DNA of 64,000 nt, from the NCBI GenBank assembly GCA_025330725.1, contig JAIWND010000024.1:310001-374000 (forward strand). The letters run 5' to 3'. How positions within the stretch are numbered: position 1 is the stretch's first letter; every line of letters starts with the position of its first letter. The notes under the pieces are model-generated. The model saw nothing but the letters and a program-made list of their open reading frames with translations. It did not search any database and had not been told where the DNA came from. This document shows, one piece after another, positions 24,168 through 35,276 of this stretch. This DNA comes from Chlamydoabsidia padenii. Its lineage: Eukaryota > Mucoromycota > Mucoromycetes > Mucorales > Cunninghamellaceae. The position numbers and the translations under genes are program-made.

Positions 24168-26067
24168 TTAATAAATGGAAACAGAGTTGATAAGGTAGAT
24201 GAAGCAAGTGTCACAGATACGGTACCATTCACCTTTGCCCTGATCAATATAACCGGTCTTGAATAATGGCAAGCGATTACCACTATGTTTCTGACAAATG
24301 ATTTTCCCACATCTAAATAGACGAAATAAAGTTGGTTAATACAATTACAAGTAGTTGTGTAATTCTATTCTGTTTACATGCCTTCGACAATGATGTTTCC
24401 GTTGAAACAAGTTAAACTGAGTTGTGCATTGCTTCGACAAGGGACTATCTTCATTATGTTGACATTGATCCACAAAGAGATCAGGAATCCATTGGTGTTT
24501 AGGCAAAAGGACAAAGAGTTTGATTCGGTCTTGAGTTGTCAAATGTAGTTGGTATCGGTAGAGGGTCATTGTAGTATGTTGTGAGGATAATTTAGTGGTG
24601 GTGTAAATACAGTTCTACAGGAAAATAAAGTTGGTTTAGATTCACACAAATGATCACTCTACTGTCTTTTTTTTATTATTATTACCTGATTTGATCTAGT
24701 GATGGCAGCACTATCATTATCATCGACAATAATCCCAGATCCAGAGACAATCATTTCAAACCCTTTTTTAGCCGAGTAAATAATATCACCTGTTCCTACA
24801 TCTGATCCAAACAACATGCCAACATTCCACCTAGCCTTGTGGACAAACGAGGCACTTTTCACCAAAGACGTGGATGATTGTGTTGATTTTGCATCCATAT
24901 CAGTCACGAGTTGATCCAAAGTGTCCAGCATTATGGATTGTCGCTGACCTGCCGCATCGAATTCTTTTAATCGTTCTTGATAGTGCTTTTCCCGTTCGTA
25001 GAATTGTTCTTGTACAGTGGAAGCCAATGATAAGAGTGATCGGACATGATTTTCAGCGTCAAGGATTTCCGTTGATAAGTATTCCAGGTGTTCAGATTGT
25101 TGGATTAATGATGCCATCAGAGTCATAAAATTTTCATGCCAAATAGTATCGTTGTCGTCGTCATCTTCATCGTCGTCATTGTCTTTTATAGTGCCATTGT
25201 TCATTGCCGAAGTATCGGATATTGAATTCAAAGGGTTCCACAACTGTTGGATCGTCGCAAATGAGGAAGGCGACAACGTGATACAGGTGGGTTTCATAAG
25301 CGAAGCACTATTCCCATCTTGTTGTTGCTGCTGCTCTGCCAAGTCTAGTTGTAGAGTATTCTTCATTGACAAGTGATAATGATGATGGTAATGGTGGTGG
25401 TGATGTTGTTGTTGAGCCAAATGTGCATTATCGGTAATAAGAGTAGACCAACCAGAAGAGTGAGTCGCCACGTGTTGATCAGGTGCAATAACCGTGCGTT
25501 GTCGTTTCCGTTTCTTGGCTTCTTTCGTATTGACTTGGTCCCAGAATAATTCACGTACGTGAAACGCTTGCATCGTCCTTGTGATCCTTGTAATATGAGT
25601 GCGTACCGAGTCACCAGATGGATCATCCCAGATCAGAGTATGAGACTTTCCATTTTCGTCCTTCTTGGTGTGCCCATCTATTGTGTTTCGTCCCTTTGTT
25701 GTGTTTCTAATGCCATTTTTGTCGATAGCCAGCGTGTGTTGATCATAAGATGAGATAGTAGGAGAGATATTAAAGGTACTTTTTGGTGTGAGAGGTTCGT
25801 CGTCTGATAGTGTCGATCGAGTTAATAGGCTGAGTCGATTGACTCCTTTGCGTGGGTTAGCTAAAGGTGATATTAGAGTTGTGTTTGATGCTTTGGTGGA
25901 GATTCGTTGAGGACGTCGAGTACAGGTAGAAAAAAACTATGGTTTTATTAAAATATGTTAATACAACGTAAAATAGTTTTTTGTTATTTACTTACTGAAG
26001 TTGCTTCAAGGTCGACATCACTAAGTAAAGGGTTATTCAAGGAGAAGGTATAAAAGTATGACTGCAT
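24168..26067 (-). CDS. FYVE zinc-finger protein
   Basis: Four exons (26067-25996, 25936-24686, 24614-24382, 24312-24168) give about 566 residues. The N-terminal part is disordered, with histidine, glutamine and aspartate runs (an HHHHYHHHYH stretch and a D-rich patch). A central helical region (LASTVQEQFYEREKHYQERL) could form a coiled coil. The C-terminus is a FYVE domain: WIPD-type opening, C-x7-C, the signature RKHHCRRCG, CQKHS, LPL, and the last pair CDTCF. FYVE domains bind phosphatidylinositol-3-phosphate on endosomes. The intron splitting CRR and CGK appears to be GC-AG: only a GCATGT donor at 24381 restores RKHHCRRCG; the nearby GT gives an early stop. The CysX7Cys spacing of the first pair is wider than the usual two residues, so zinc binding by that pair is uncertain. 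Confidence 0.82.
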
Positions 26068-26332
26068 CAAATAAGTAGGAGTTGTAGAAGGGGATGTATA
26101 AAGTGAGTCAATGTAATTGAAGGGTGTAAAAATAGATAAATGGTATGAGTGATAGATATTATACTATACATATGTATATATATAGAATAATGACTTCAAT
26201 AAAGACTAAGGTTTATGAAGATAGGATATGAATGGGAAAACATCACGGTTTGTGATAATATAAAGGGAAAAGAAAAGAAGAAAGCCCTTTTAAAATAAAA
26301 TAAAAAAGGTCTCCCTTTTTCAATCTTTCCCT

Positions 26333-26348
26333 GGGCGGGATTTCAAAT
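26333..26348 (+). promoter_or_regulatory. Recurrent motif GGGCGGGATTTCAAAT in divergent promoter
   Basis: Located between the FYVE gene (start 26067, minus) and DCAF7 (start 26564, plus), about 215-265 bp from each. Its strand fits DCAF7. A T run (26374-26392) follows. Confidence 0.55.
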
Positions 26349-26563
26349 CAGATAAGGCGGAAACCTTCTCTCTTTTTTTTTTTTTTTTTTTTCCCTTCTT
26401 TCTTTTACTTTTCCCCACTTGTTGGTTGCCCCTCTTTTTTATTTTTTTATATTCATCATATTCTACCTTTACCTCATATATCCACCTCATCTTTGACATT
26501 TTGAACATCATACCAACTTTGTGAACACCATACCTTTTTGCACTTTATACAACAAGCCTAATC

Positions 26564-28350
26564 ATGACAACACGAAATGGACGACAAACTGAAAAAGAAG
26601 TCTATCAATACGATGCTCCTTGGCCCGTCTATGCGATGGATTGGAGTAAAGCCACCACTGAAAAAGAAGGTTACCGATTGGCTCTAGGTAGCTTTATGGA
26701 AGAACATACAAATAAGGTAAAATATATATAAAAAAGGACATTGTTATTACATTTGTTGAAAGGGAAGTAATAATCTTGTACTCATTAACTAACCATTGAC
26801 CCTCTTTTATGTTTTTTTTATATATATGATATATCTCATGCTAATGCGTTTTACTCGACTGCTGCTACAATAATCCACGTTTGTCTCTTTAATGGGTTTC
26901 CTCTCACTCTTGATTTGCTTGTACACGTATATCCTCTTGCGGTCGGTTCATTCGGTGGGTACGTGGACTATTTAGATGCAGGTGGTGACACGAGGTGATT
27001 TGGCTGCATTGGATGAAATGGAACGTACAAGACGTGACTATTATGATTCGACTAAATATGATCAAGACTTTGTACCATTAGCCGAAGTGGACTCTTATTA
27101 TCCTATCACCAAGGTATTATGGGAACCTAGAAAGGTAAGTAATGTGAAGGGAAAAAGTGTGAATAATATGATACCAACTAGTCAACATGTTCATTTTTTT
27201 GGGGGGGGTGTAGAATACTAGGGATTCTGATATACTGGTGACCTCCTCTGACTATCTCCGTGTATGGGAATTATCTGATAGTCCAGCAAGATATGATGGT
27301 TCGATCAATACCAGGCGAAGCTATAATGAACCCTTCAAGCAAACCTTGGTGAAAAGATCGGAACTTGTAAATGTAAAGATAAACTTGGTGGGGGTGGAAA
27401 AAGGTGGTTACTAATATACTTTTTTTAAGGTAAAACAAAGCGACTTTTGTGCTCCACTGACATCTTTTGATTGGAACGAAGTGGATCCTTCTTTAATTGT
27501 TACGGCTAGTATTGACACCACTTGTACAGTATGGAATGTGGAAACTGGACAAGCTAAAACACAACTTATTGCTCATGATCGTGATGTCTATGATGTCGCC
27601 TTTATGCATGGAACTGCTGATATCTTTGCCAGTGTAGGGGCAGATGGTAGTGTACGCTTATTTGATTTAAGGTAACAAAAAAAAAAAAAAAAAAAAAAAA
27701 GTCTATAAATAGGGAAATCCTTTTGGTGACATTGACCACTTTTTTATACTAAATAGATCATTGGAACATTCGACCATCCTTTATGAAGCACCTTCGGCAT
27801 CACCAAGTCCTACAGCAAGCAGCAACTTTGCATCTGTTATCAGTGATGGATCTCAACCACTTTTACGCTTACAATTCAACCGGATCAACCATGATTTACT
27901 GGCAACCTTCCGAATGGATTCTGACACTGTACAAATTCTTGATATCCGTTACCCAAGTGCACCTGTTGCTGAACTGACCCGCAGCCACCGCAGTAATGTC
28001 AATTGCTTTAGCTGGTCTCCAAATCATCCTGGTCATATCTGTACAGGAGGTAATACCCCCCCCCTTAAAAAAATAAGGATATGTTGACTGAGCTTATTAT
28101 TATTATAGGGGATGATTCACAAGTACTAGTTTGGGACATCAACAACAAATCACAGGCATCAGGCAATGACGATACATTCAATGGAAACTCACGCCGACAC
28201 CAAAACAATCGACAACATCCACAAGCAGCTAATGGTCCCATCCTACGATATGTAGCAGATTCGGAAATCAATTCACTTAGTTGGAGCCAAAGCTTACCAA
28301 GATGGATTGCTGTTGGATTTGGTCGGACAGTCCAGGCACTTCGTGTTTAA
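26564..28350 (+). CDS. WD40 protein DCAF7/WDR68
   Basis: Six exons (26564-26716, 26976-27134, 27214-27372, 27430-27671, 27757-28049, 28109-28350) give about 415 residues. The sequence tracks DCAF7/WDR68 from end to end: [98 protein letters not shown] and the closing [10 protein letters not shown]. It folds as a beta-propeller adaptor. In animals and plants it scaffolds DYRK/HIPK kinases or MYB-bHLH factors and can act in CUL4-DDB1 ligases. It is of interest that a DYRK kinase and a Myb-like gene lie within 15 kb, though no operon or co-regulation is implied. Intron 1 is unusually long (259 bp) for this window. Confidence 0.93.
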
Positions 28351-28769
28351 AAACCATAGTTTAGTCTTTTTTATTATCCCCAATTGTATCCTTTTACCCA
28401 CGTCTACCCTACCATATACATATTGTTATATCCCCCCCCACACACACACACCTCCTTTAGTTTATATATAAATAAAATAAAATCACTTTTTTATATTGTT
28501 TATCGTCTTTGTCTTATAATAATTATGAATGGTAATACAACACAGTAAGGTATGAAAGTTACACGTAACTTTACATTGGTACATTTGAACTTTCTCTCTT
28601 GGTTTAATCATGATGATTGATGGTTGTACAAACACCAACTCCGCTTTGTCCGTGTAATGCATAAATTTCAACTGTCAGGACATCATTTGAATGGAATACA
28701 AAAGCATCCATTTGATAAAGTCAATACATAATGGTAATAGAGTAATGTACATAGAAAGTACAACAAGAA
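28351..28769. other. Convergent intergenic region
   Basis: 3' flanks of DCAF7 and the secreted-protein gene. A CA tract lies near 28438-28452. No gene is seen. Confidence 0.5.
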
Positions 28770-28896
28770 TTTATTTAAATCATAGTCAATAAGGGGGGGG
28801 AGAAGAAGACAATCTATTGACTAGGTGCCGGGATTTAAATCATAGTCAATAAGGGGGGAGAAGAGGGATCTATTGACTAGGTAGCGGGATTTAAAG
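28770..28896. repeat. Tandem repeat carrying the recurrent motif, ending in a stop codon
   Basis: Two units of about 55-60 bp (ATTTAAATCATAGTCAATAA, G run, AGAAGA..., TCTATTGACTAGGTGCCGGG) lie head to tail at 28774-28882. Each ends in the motif (28827-28840 and 28883-28896). The last motif copy, AGCGGGATTTAAAG, overlaps the TAA stop codon of the secreted-protein gene on the opposite strand. Confidence 0.8.
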
Positions 28897-29472
28897 CAAT
28901 TTGAGCAAGGCTTTAGCACTGGCTGTGGCGTCCAATTCAGCAGTGATCTTGACGGCCAAATCGATACAGGCTTTAACGGCCACATCTATTTGGAAGGTGG
29001 AATTGATTGTGATGGAGAAAAGGAAGGGAATAGCAAATTTCAAATCCTTGATGACGCCATTCACGCTGTTTTTGATGGTTGGCTTGAGATTGGTCACGAT
29101 GGTGGGCAATTCGACCTTGAGTTTGGCATTCAATGTCTTTTCCAATTCAATCAAGATATTCAACAAGTCATTTTGAGAGAGTGCGTTGAGCCCTTTGAGA
29201 AGATTGTTGAGGTCGACTTGAAGAGAGCCATACACGTCATTTTCCAAACTGGCATCAATAGAAGCCGTGATTTTGCCTATATAAATGTGAGTTAAATCAA
29301 GTGTATACTGGGAGGGGGAGGGAGGTGTTCTTACCTTCGATTTGTTTAGCAGCAAAGGTTTGGATAGCATGGAGTTTGGCATCACCTAAAGTGATAATTC
29401 CACCAAAGAGCTTGACCTTGATATCCAAAGAGGTACTGGCCGAGTTGGAGACCTACATAGAGAATTTTAGTG

Positions 29473-29518
<46 letters not shown>

Positions 29519-29813
29519 AGCACCATCATTCAACACGCTAACCACTTACAGAAGCAGAAATTTTAGCAGAGATATCAGTGCTGACTTGACCCTTAATACC
29601 CAACATGATCTTGTTAGCAAGTTGAGCATTCACTGGAAGAGGGAAAATGGCACGTTTGGCCAATTCACCGGAAAGATGGTCAGCAAAGGAGACAGTTTCA
29701 ATGTCACGTTCAGTCAAACCAAGATCAACAGGCATGGCAGCAGGTAAAGCAGAAGTGGTGTGTGCGCAAAGGGCAAGCACAAAAAAGAGGAGACAAGTCA
29801 ATTTCAATTGCAT
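28891..29813 (-). CDS. Secreted helical protein of unknown function
   Basis: Three exons (29813-29550, 29452-29335, 29276-28891) give about 255 residues. The first 22 residues (MQLKLTCLLFFVLALCAHTT, then SA) form a clear signal peptide. A possible dibasic site (AKR) near residue 54 could be cleaved by a Kex2-type protease. The mature part is built of repeated amphipathic segments rich in A, K, I, L and D, with few cysteines (one or two), no repeats and no catalytic motif I can name. Short alpha/beta secreted proteins of this kind are common in Mucoromycota, but I do not recognise a named family. Intron 1 contains a 41-base A run (29476-29516). A strong copy of the recurrent motif is 125 bp upstream. 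Confidence 0.8.
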
Positions 29814-29934
29814 GGTTTGAATAAAAAGGAATGGGTGTTTGTTTGTTCTGAAAAGAAGGAATGAGAAGAAGAAGAGAAGATAAAGATATTTTTTTCGCCT
29901 CCATTGATTTGCTTTTTTATATGCAGCTGTGATT

Positions 29935-29949
29935 TTTTCAAATCCCGCC
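29935..29949 (-). promoter_or_regulatory. Recurrent promoter motif GGCGGGATTTGAAAA
   Basis: Exact match on the sense strand of the secreted-protein gene, about 125 bp upstream of its start, extended by AAATCACAG as at 4135-4149. Confidence 0.6.
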
Positions 29950-30364
29950 AGAGTTCATTTTTCAAGTACCGGCGCCATGTGCGCTTCAGTAACAACAGGA
30001 ATGTCCGGGGAACAACAAATAAAACAACTAAATGAAGAGAATATTTACAATTGTTGTGACACTTTATTAACTATTTGCCATATGACCAAGGGTGGGTCAT
30101 CCTGTGTGAAAATATGTTCTTCTTGTCAAGTATGAAAATTCAGGTACGCTTTGATCGTACATAATTGCTCCAAACTCATGCAGCAGGCTGTATTCCATTG
30201 TATTATCAAGAGAAAAAGATTGATTGAATGAGCTTTCCCCCTCCTACTTTTTTTTTCGTCAATGCATTGATATTGTTCATCCAATCTATAAAAGGACTAG
30301 TTAAACAGTATGTAGCAAATTGGACAATTTACCATTCATCAAAGCATAAATGCGTGATCTGAGA

Positions 30365-30486
30365 GAATCACACTTTGTCTTATTTCCCCGCGTTACACAC
30401 CCAGTATGTTTATTCAGGGCTCTCCACACTTTGTTTTATTTCCCCGCGTTACACACCCGGTATGTTTACTTTTCTCATTCAGGGCT
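30365..30486. repeat. Tandem duplication, about 58-bp unit
   Basis: CACACTTTGT.TTATTTCCCCGCGTTACACACCC.GTATGTTTA occurs at 30369 and again at 30427, each followed by a TTCAGGGCT block. The copies are almost identical. Confidence 0.85.
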
Positions 30487-30581
30487 TCCTACCATTTGTT
30501 GTGAAAGTCAAATGGGTTGATTGAAAAAGAGCATTGAGCGGGCATCGAAACTCTGCCGGTTTTTCATATCCCGCCTTCTTT

Positions 30582-31738
30582 CAAAGAACGAACCTTCCCC
30601 AGAAATCACGTAATGTGAAACCCAGTCAGGCTTGAATTTGAAATAAATGAGAAAGTCCGCCAAAGATTTCCATTTTTGGTTTTGGTTTGCATTTTACTCA
30701 ATAACTAGATAAACAACCATACCCCAAATTTAACATGAATGAAGATACATTTATTGCCTTCCAAATGATGTAAAAATAAAAAAGATCGGTGAATGAAAGC
30801 AAAATGTAGCATAGGGCTTTCACCATCGGGTACTTTGACCAAGTGCTTTTTTCAACTCATTGCTATAAGCTTGAAAATATCAATCAAAGTGCTTCGCTTT
30901 TTTTTTTTTTGATATAAATACTCTTCAAAGCATTTTTAATGACTTTTGTCAGCTATTCATTATATATACTTGTTTGTGTCTTCTTCTAGGCGATGATTTT
31001 CATCAGACCCTGAGATTCTCGATTTGGGTAAAATCGACAAACTGGACAAACAGACCATTTCTCGACTTCATGAATAGTTTTGTAAATGCTTCTTCCAATG
31101 AAAAATAAAGCGCATATCTATAGGAGCAAGCCATCAAAATCCCAGACGAAAAAATGTGATCCAAAGTGGACAAATGACAAGTATGTCTAGTCGGTTGATT
31201 TCACCCCGATCGAGAATCTCAGGGTCTGATGAAAATCATCGCCTAGAAGAAGACACAGACAAGTATATATAATGAATAGCTGACAAAAGTCATTAAAAAT
31301 GCTTTGAAGAGTATTTATATCAAAAAAAAAAAAGCGAAGCACTTTGATTGATATTTTCAAGCTTATAGCAATGAGTTGAAAAAAGCACTTGGTCAAAGTA
31401 CCCGATGGTGAAAGCCCTATGCTACATTTTGCTTTCATTCACCGATCTTTTTTATTTTTACATCATTTGGAAGGCAATAAATGTATCTTCATTCATGTTA
31501 AATTTGGGGTATGGTTGTCTATCTAGTTATTGAGTAAAATGCAAACCAAAACCAAAAATGGAAATCTTTGGCGGACTTTCTCATTTATTTTTGTAGGGGT
31601 CTGTACATCTTTGCACAGGAACAATGGACTATGTAAATACACTCTGCAGCCCACGAATCCTTTGATCGACAAGTGCGATTCCAAGCCTATCTGGGTTTTA
31701 AATTATGTGATTTCTGGAGGAAGGGAAAGTTCGTCCTG

Positions 31739-31740
<2 letters not shown>
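30582..31740. repeat. Long inverted repeat, arms about 450 bp, loop 154 bp
   Basis: The left arm (30582-31038) is the reverse complement of the right arm (31193-31740). The inner 398 bp of each arm (30641-31038 and 31193-31590) pair almost perfectly, with equal length and only scattered differences near the loop. Outside this, pairing resumes (AGAAATCACGTAATGTGAAA against TTTAAATTATGTGATTTCT) only after skipping about 87 bases present in the right arm alone (31591-31677). The loop (31039-31192) is 154 bp. No transposase or long frame is visible. A transcript across it would form a very long hairpin. A 31-base A run (31745-31775) follows the right end. Confidence 0.92.
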
Positions 31741-31778
<38 letters not shown>

Positions 31779-32394
31779 ACTCTCGGGACTAGAATGACCT
31801 TGCATGAATTTGTTCAACCATGTATCTATGCACTATTCATGCAAGGTAGATGGACATCAATCTCCATCAAGTGAAACCGTATATGATATTACTTCATTTC
31901 TTTCGGAGTGGATGTCAAAAGGCGGTATTTGAAAAATATCAAATGCGGGTCCCCCTTTTTCAAACTGTACCTTTTTACAAAGAGACTTTTTTTTCAGTCA
32001 TATCATAGATAAGACAGTACCGTTGACACATGAATGATACGTTGATTTTAAACAGATGTTTCTTTTTTCATTTTTTTTTCTTTGTTCTTTTTCATATATC
32101 AAAAAACTATATCATACCAAATGAACATGAGGTCATTCATTTAATGAGTTTTTCTTTAAACTTGTTCATTTTAGTGCCCCATAGGCTTCAAAATGACCTG
32201 GCGGGAAAAGCGGGGTTTGAAATAATGACATAACTAGAAAAGATCACCTCGTGATGAGTTCTCACCACCCATTTATTCTAACAGTTTCAAACTCCATTCA
32301 ATTTCTTTCCTCTTTCTCTCTTTTCTCTCTTTTTTTTTTTTTAAAAAAAAAATAATCTTACAACTACTTTTTTTACATTTACTCTTTCCTTAAC
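31741..32394. other. Intergenic region upstream of the FHA-RING gene
   Basis: Contains the A run 31745-31775, a small inverted repeat CCTTGCATGAAT/ATTCATGCAAGG (31799-31847), a motif variant GGCGGTATTTGAAAAATAT (31921-31938) and a T/A-rich stretch just before the start at 32395. No gene is seen. Confidence 0.5.
32209..32223 (+). promoter_or_regulatory. Recurrent motif variant AGCGGGGTTTGAAAT
   Basis: On the sense strand about 170-185 bp upstream of the FHA-RING gene and directly preceded by GGCGGGAAA, itself a half-match. Confidence 0.5.
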
Positions 32395-34957
32395 ATGGGT
32401 GATGCTTTGTGTATGATGATGGTCCCTCCAACAACAAATCAAGAAGATATGAATCAACAGGCACCAACAAGTGAACGCTCCAGCTTCCGTAGGTCACTCC
32501 AATTGTCTAATGGTGCCTTTGGTTTACGACGATTCTCAAGGGCTAGTGATACTGGTGATTCAAACAACAACCATTCTAGTCAACGAAGGGCAACCATCTC
32601 CACCACCACCACCACACGACCTATTGGCAACACACTTCATGTCCGTATTGTCCCTCATATTGAAAACCCTAGTCGTAGTTTGATCTTTGACATCTTTGAC
32701 CGTGAACTTCAAGAAGCGGTATATATCAAGATTGGTCGTTTTACTGATAGGTCTCATTCACCTACTCACATGTCCTTCAAGACCAAGGTGGTATCTAGAG
32801 CTCACTGTGAAATATGGATGGAAGATGGAAAGGTAAAAAGCATAAATGACCAGGGGGGGGGAAAGGATAATTGTGTGTGAAAAACAAAAAAGTGATACGA
32901 ACTAATAACCTTGTTTTTTTTTTGTTATTGTTTTTTTAGTTATTCGTTAGAGATACCAAATCATCTTCTGGGACGTTTTTAAACCACATCCGGATCAGCC
33001 CTCCTAATCAAGAAAGTCAACCGCATGAAATCAAGGATGGTGATATTGTGCAGCTTGGTGTGGATTATCAAAATGGCGTAGAAGAAATCTATCGATCGGT
33101 GAAAATGCGATTTGAAGTCAATAAAACCAGACGACAACGACCTTTATCTTTTAACATGACCGCCTTCCAAAACATCCGTAATCTGACTAGCGGTAGTGCG
33201 GATGCTGCTGGAAACCAAATTCAAGAACAAACTGCATCCATTGGTGACTCGACTCCTCCTCTTCCTGTAAATGCTCCTGTGATCCTTGCTCAAGCTAAGC
33301 TCCAATTGGATCCTCAACAACAACAATTGACCAAATCGGCTACCATTGACTCTTCTTGTTGCTCATCATCAAATCCTGAATTAAATCAAGAATCAAATGA
33401 AGTAGAAGAATGTTGCATATGTTTGTAAGTAACAAAAAGAAACAATCCCTTTTTTAGGCAATCAATAGGGGAAAAAAAAGGCGGGCAAAACGTGATATAA
33501 GGAGTAGAAGAAGGGGGTGAATAAAGAAAACTATGCAAACTGACTGTCAACTTTTTTTTATTTTTATCCTAGATATGCATTGGCGCCACTACAAGCACTC
33601 TTCGTTTCACCATGTGCGCATACGTATCATTTCAAATGTATTCGACCTTTACTACAAAGCTACCCTGGTTTCCAATGCCCTATCTGTCGGACCTATTCTG
33701 ATCTGGACGCCAATATTAACTTGGAGTCTCATGAAGTAATGGAAAAGTATGGACTACGACGACAATCAACTGTTATTGATCCTGCCTCAGCATTGACCTG
33801 CATCACTAACACCACCACGGTTACCTCATCTCAACAACAACAACAACAACAACAACAACAAGATGGCAGCTTTTTTAATGCTACTCAGCAACAATCACCC
33901 TCCTCCTCATCCTCCTCTTTATCCAACACTTCTCGTCACAATCACATGTCCACTACACCATCTTCGACACAACCTAATGAAGAAGATCCTGATACAGCCC
34001 CTTTGGCATATATAACTAACAATACTCGTCGCATGCGTAAGTTTTCTAAAAACCAATTAAAATAACCAAATGTGGAATTGAATGGATGGGGGAACTGGGT
34101 TTTCGATGCTGTATTAGATCTATTTTAGATCTACAACGCACATCGAACATGGGCTAAACCTGCTCAACAATTTATTTATACTCACTAAACTTTGATATAT
34201 AGTAACTGAAAGACCGGCAAGGGATCGTCAGACGGTGGTGGAGGATGATACTCTAGTAACACAACGTACCAATAACTCGACAAATGACCTCGAACAAACA
34301 CAACCAACATGGCAATCTGAACGATCGAACAATCACAATGGAGGACGAGATGATCTTATTATGGAACAAAGAGACATGGCAACATCACAAGACCTTCATC
34401 GACAACAACGCTCAGTACTTGTGAATGATAACGTGATGGTGATTCCTGATACAAACATGAATGAAACCAGCCGACCTTTACCTACCAACACCAATGAACA
34501 ACCAAGGCAACAACAACAACAAAGACGACGAGCCAGTACCTCTGGGTTTGTAGAAAAACTCAAAATGGTCTTTTTTGAAAAAAGGAAATCATCTGTTGCT
34601 GTGGTACCACGGGAACGAAAACGCACCAATCGACCTCGCCCATTATCTTATCCCAACTTTTTACGTCGACATGACGATGATGAAGGGGATACTCATGGTC
34701 ACACAGATGGGGAAGACAATTATGATGATACGAACGAAGTAGTACTCCAACGATCAAACATACCACCTTTGCCACCTTTGCCAATACAATACAACAACAA
34801 TAGTAATACATCATCATCATCATCCTCTGCTCCAACAAGTCATAATCTCTCAAGGCAATCAACAACCCACCTGGCTGAAATAGAAGAAGAAGAAGATAAC
34901 GAACAACCTTGGCATCAACACTTTAATCAGTATCAACCCATGTCTGTAGATACTTGA
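32395..34957 (+). CDS. dma1: FHA-RING E3 ubiquitin ligase, Dma1 type
   Basis: Four exons (32395-32832, 32940-33424, 33573-34036, 34203-34957) give about 713 residues. An FHA domain spans roughly residues 80-220: IGRF, the phosphothreonine-binding block SRAHCEIW, and [14 protein letters not shown]3HC4-type RING follows at about residues 300-350 ([23 protein letters not shown]). The FHA-RING order is that of Dma1/Dma2 in fungi and CHFR/RNF8 in animals. These recognise phosphorylated partners and ubiquitinate them in mitotic checkpoint and septum control. The C-terminal 370 residues are low complexity (a polyQ at 33831-33860, Ser runs) and much longer than in yeast Dma proteins. The last donor (ATGC then GTAAGT at 34037) and an acceptor at 34202 keep the frame. 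Confidence 0.9.
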
Positions 34958-35276
34958 TCAATATAATCCTCCTCCTTCTCATGATTATTATGTATACATT
35001 CTTTTTTTTTTTTACACACACACAAACACACACAAACTATGTTAGTATAATATCCTACCTTCTTCCCCCATAATGTATTGTTACTTGTTGCTATCAAAAT
35101 AAAATTATATATCCCTATGTATTCAAACCAATCATTGTCAATCCAATCTATTGTGCGTGGAGTGTCAATCATGCATCAATGTATTCAAAGATGATCCAAT
35201 GATGATAACTGTAGTTTATTTGCATAATACACAATTCTGTTGATAATGGTACATATAAATAAAGGGGGGTTCTATT
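34958..35276. other. Convergent intergenic region
   Basis: Short 3' flanks of the FHA-RING gene and the HD-domain gene, with a T run and a CACA tract near 35001-35035. No gene seen. Confidence 0.5.

Noticed and set aside
29977..30135. Short plus-strand cysteine-bearing frame (MCASVTTGMSG...)
   Set aside because: It overlaps the promoter of the secreted-protein gene and has no signal peptide or recognisable domain.
31530..31739. Frame crossing the right end of the inverted repeat
   Set aside because: Not matched in the left arm and without a domain; explained by the repeat.
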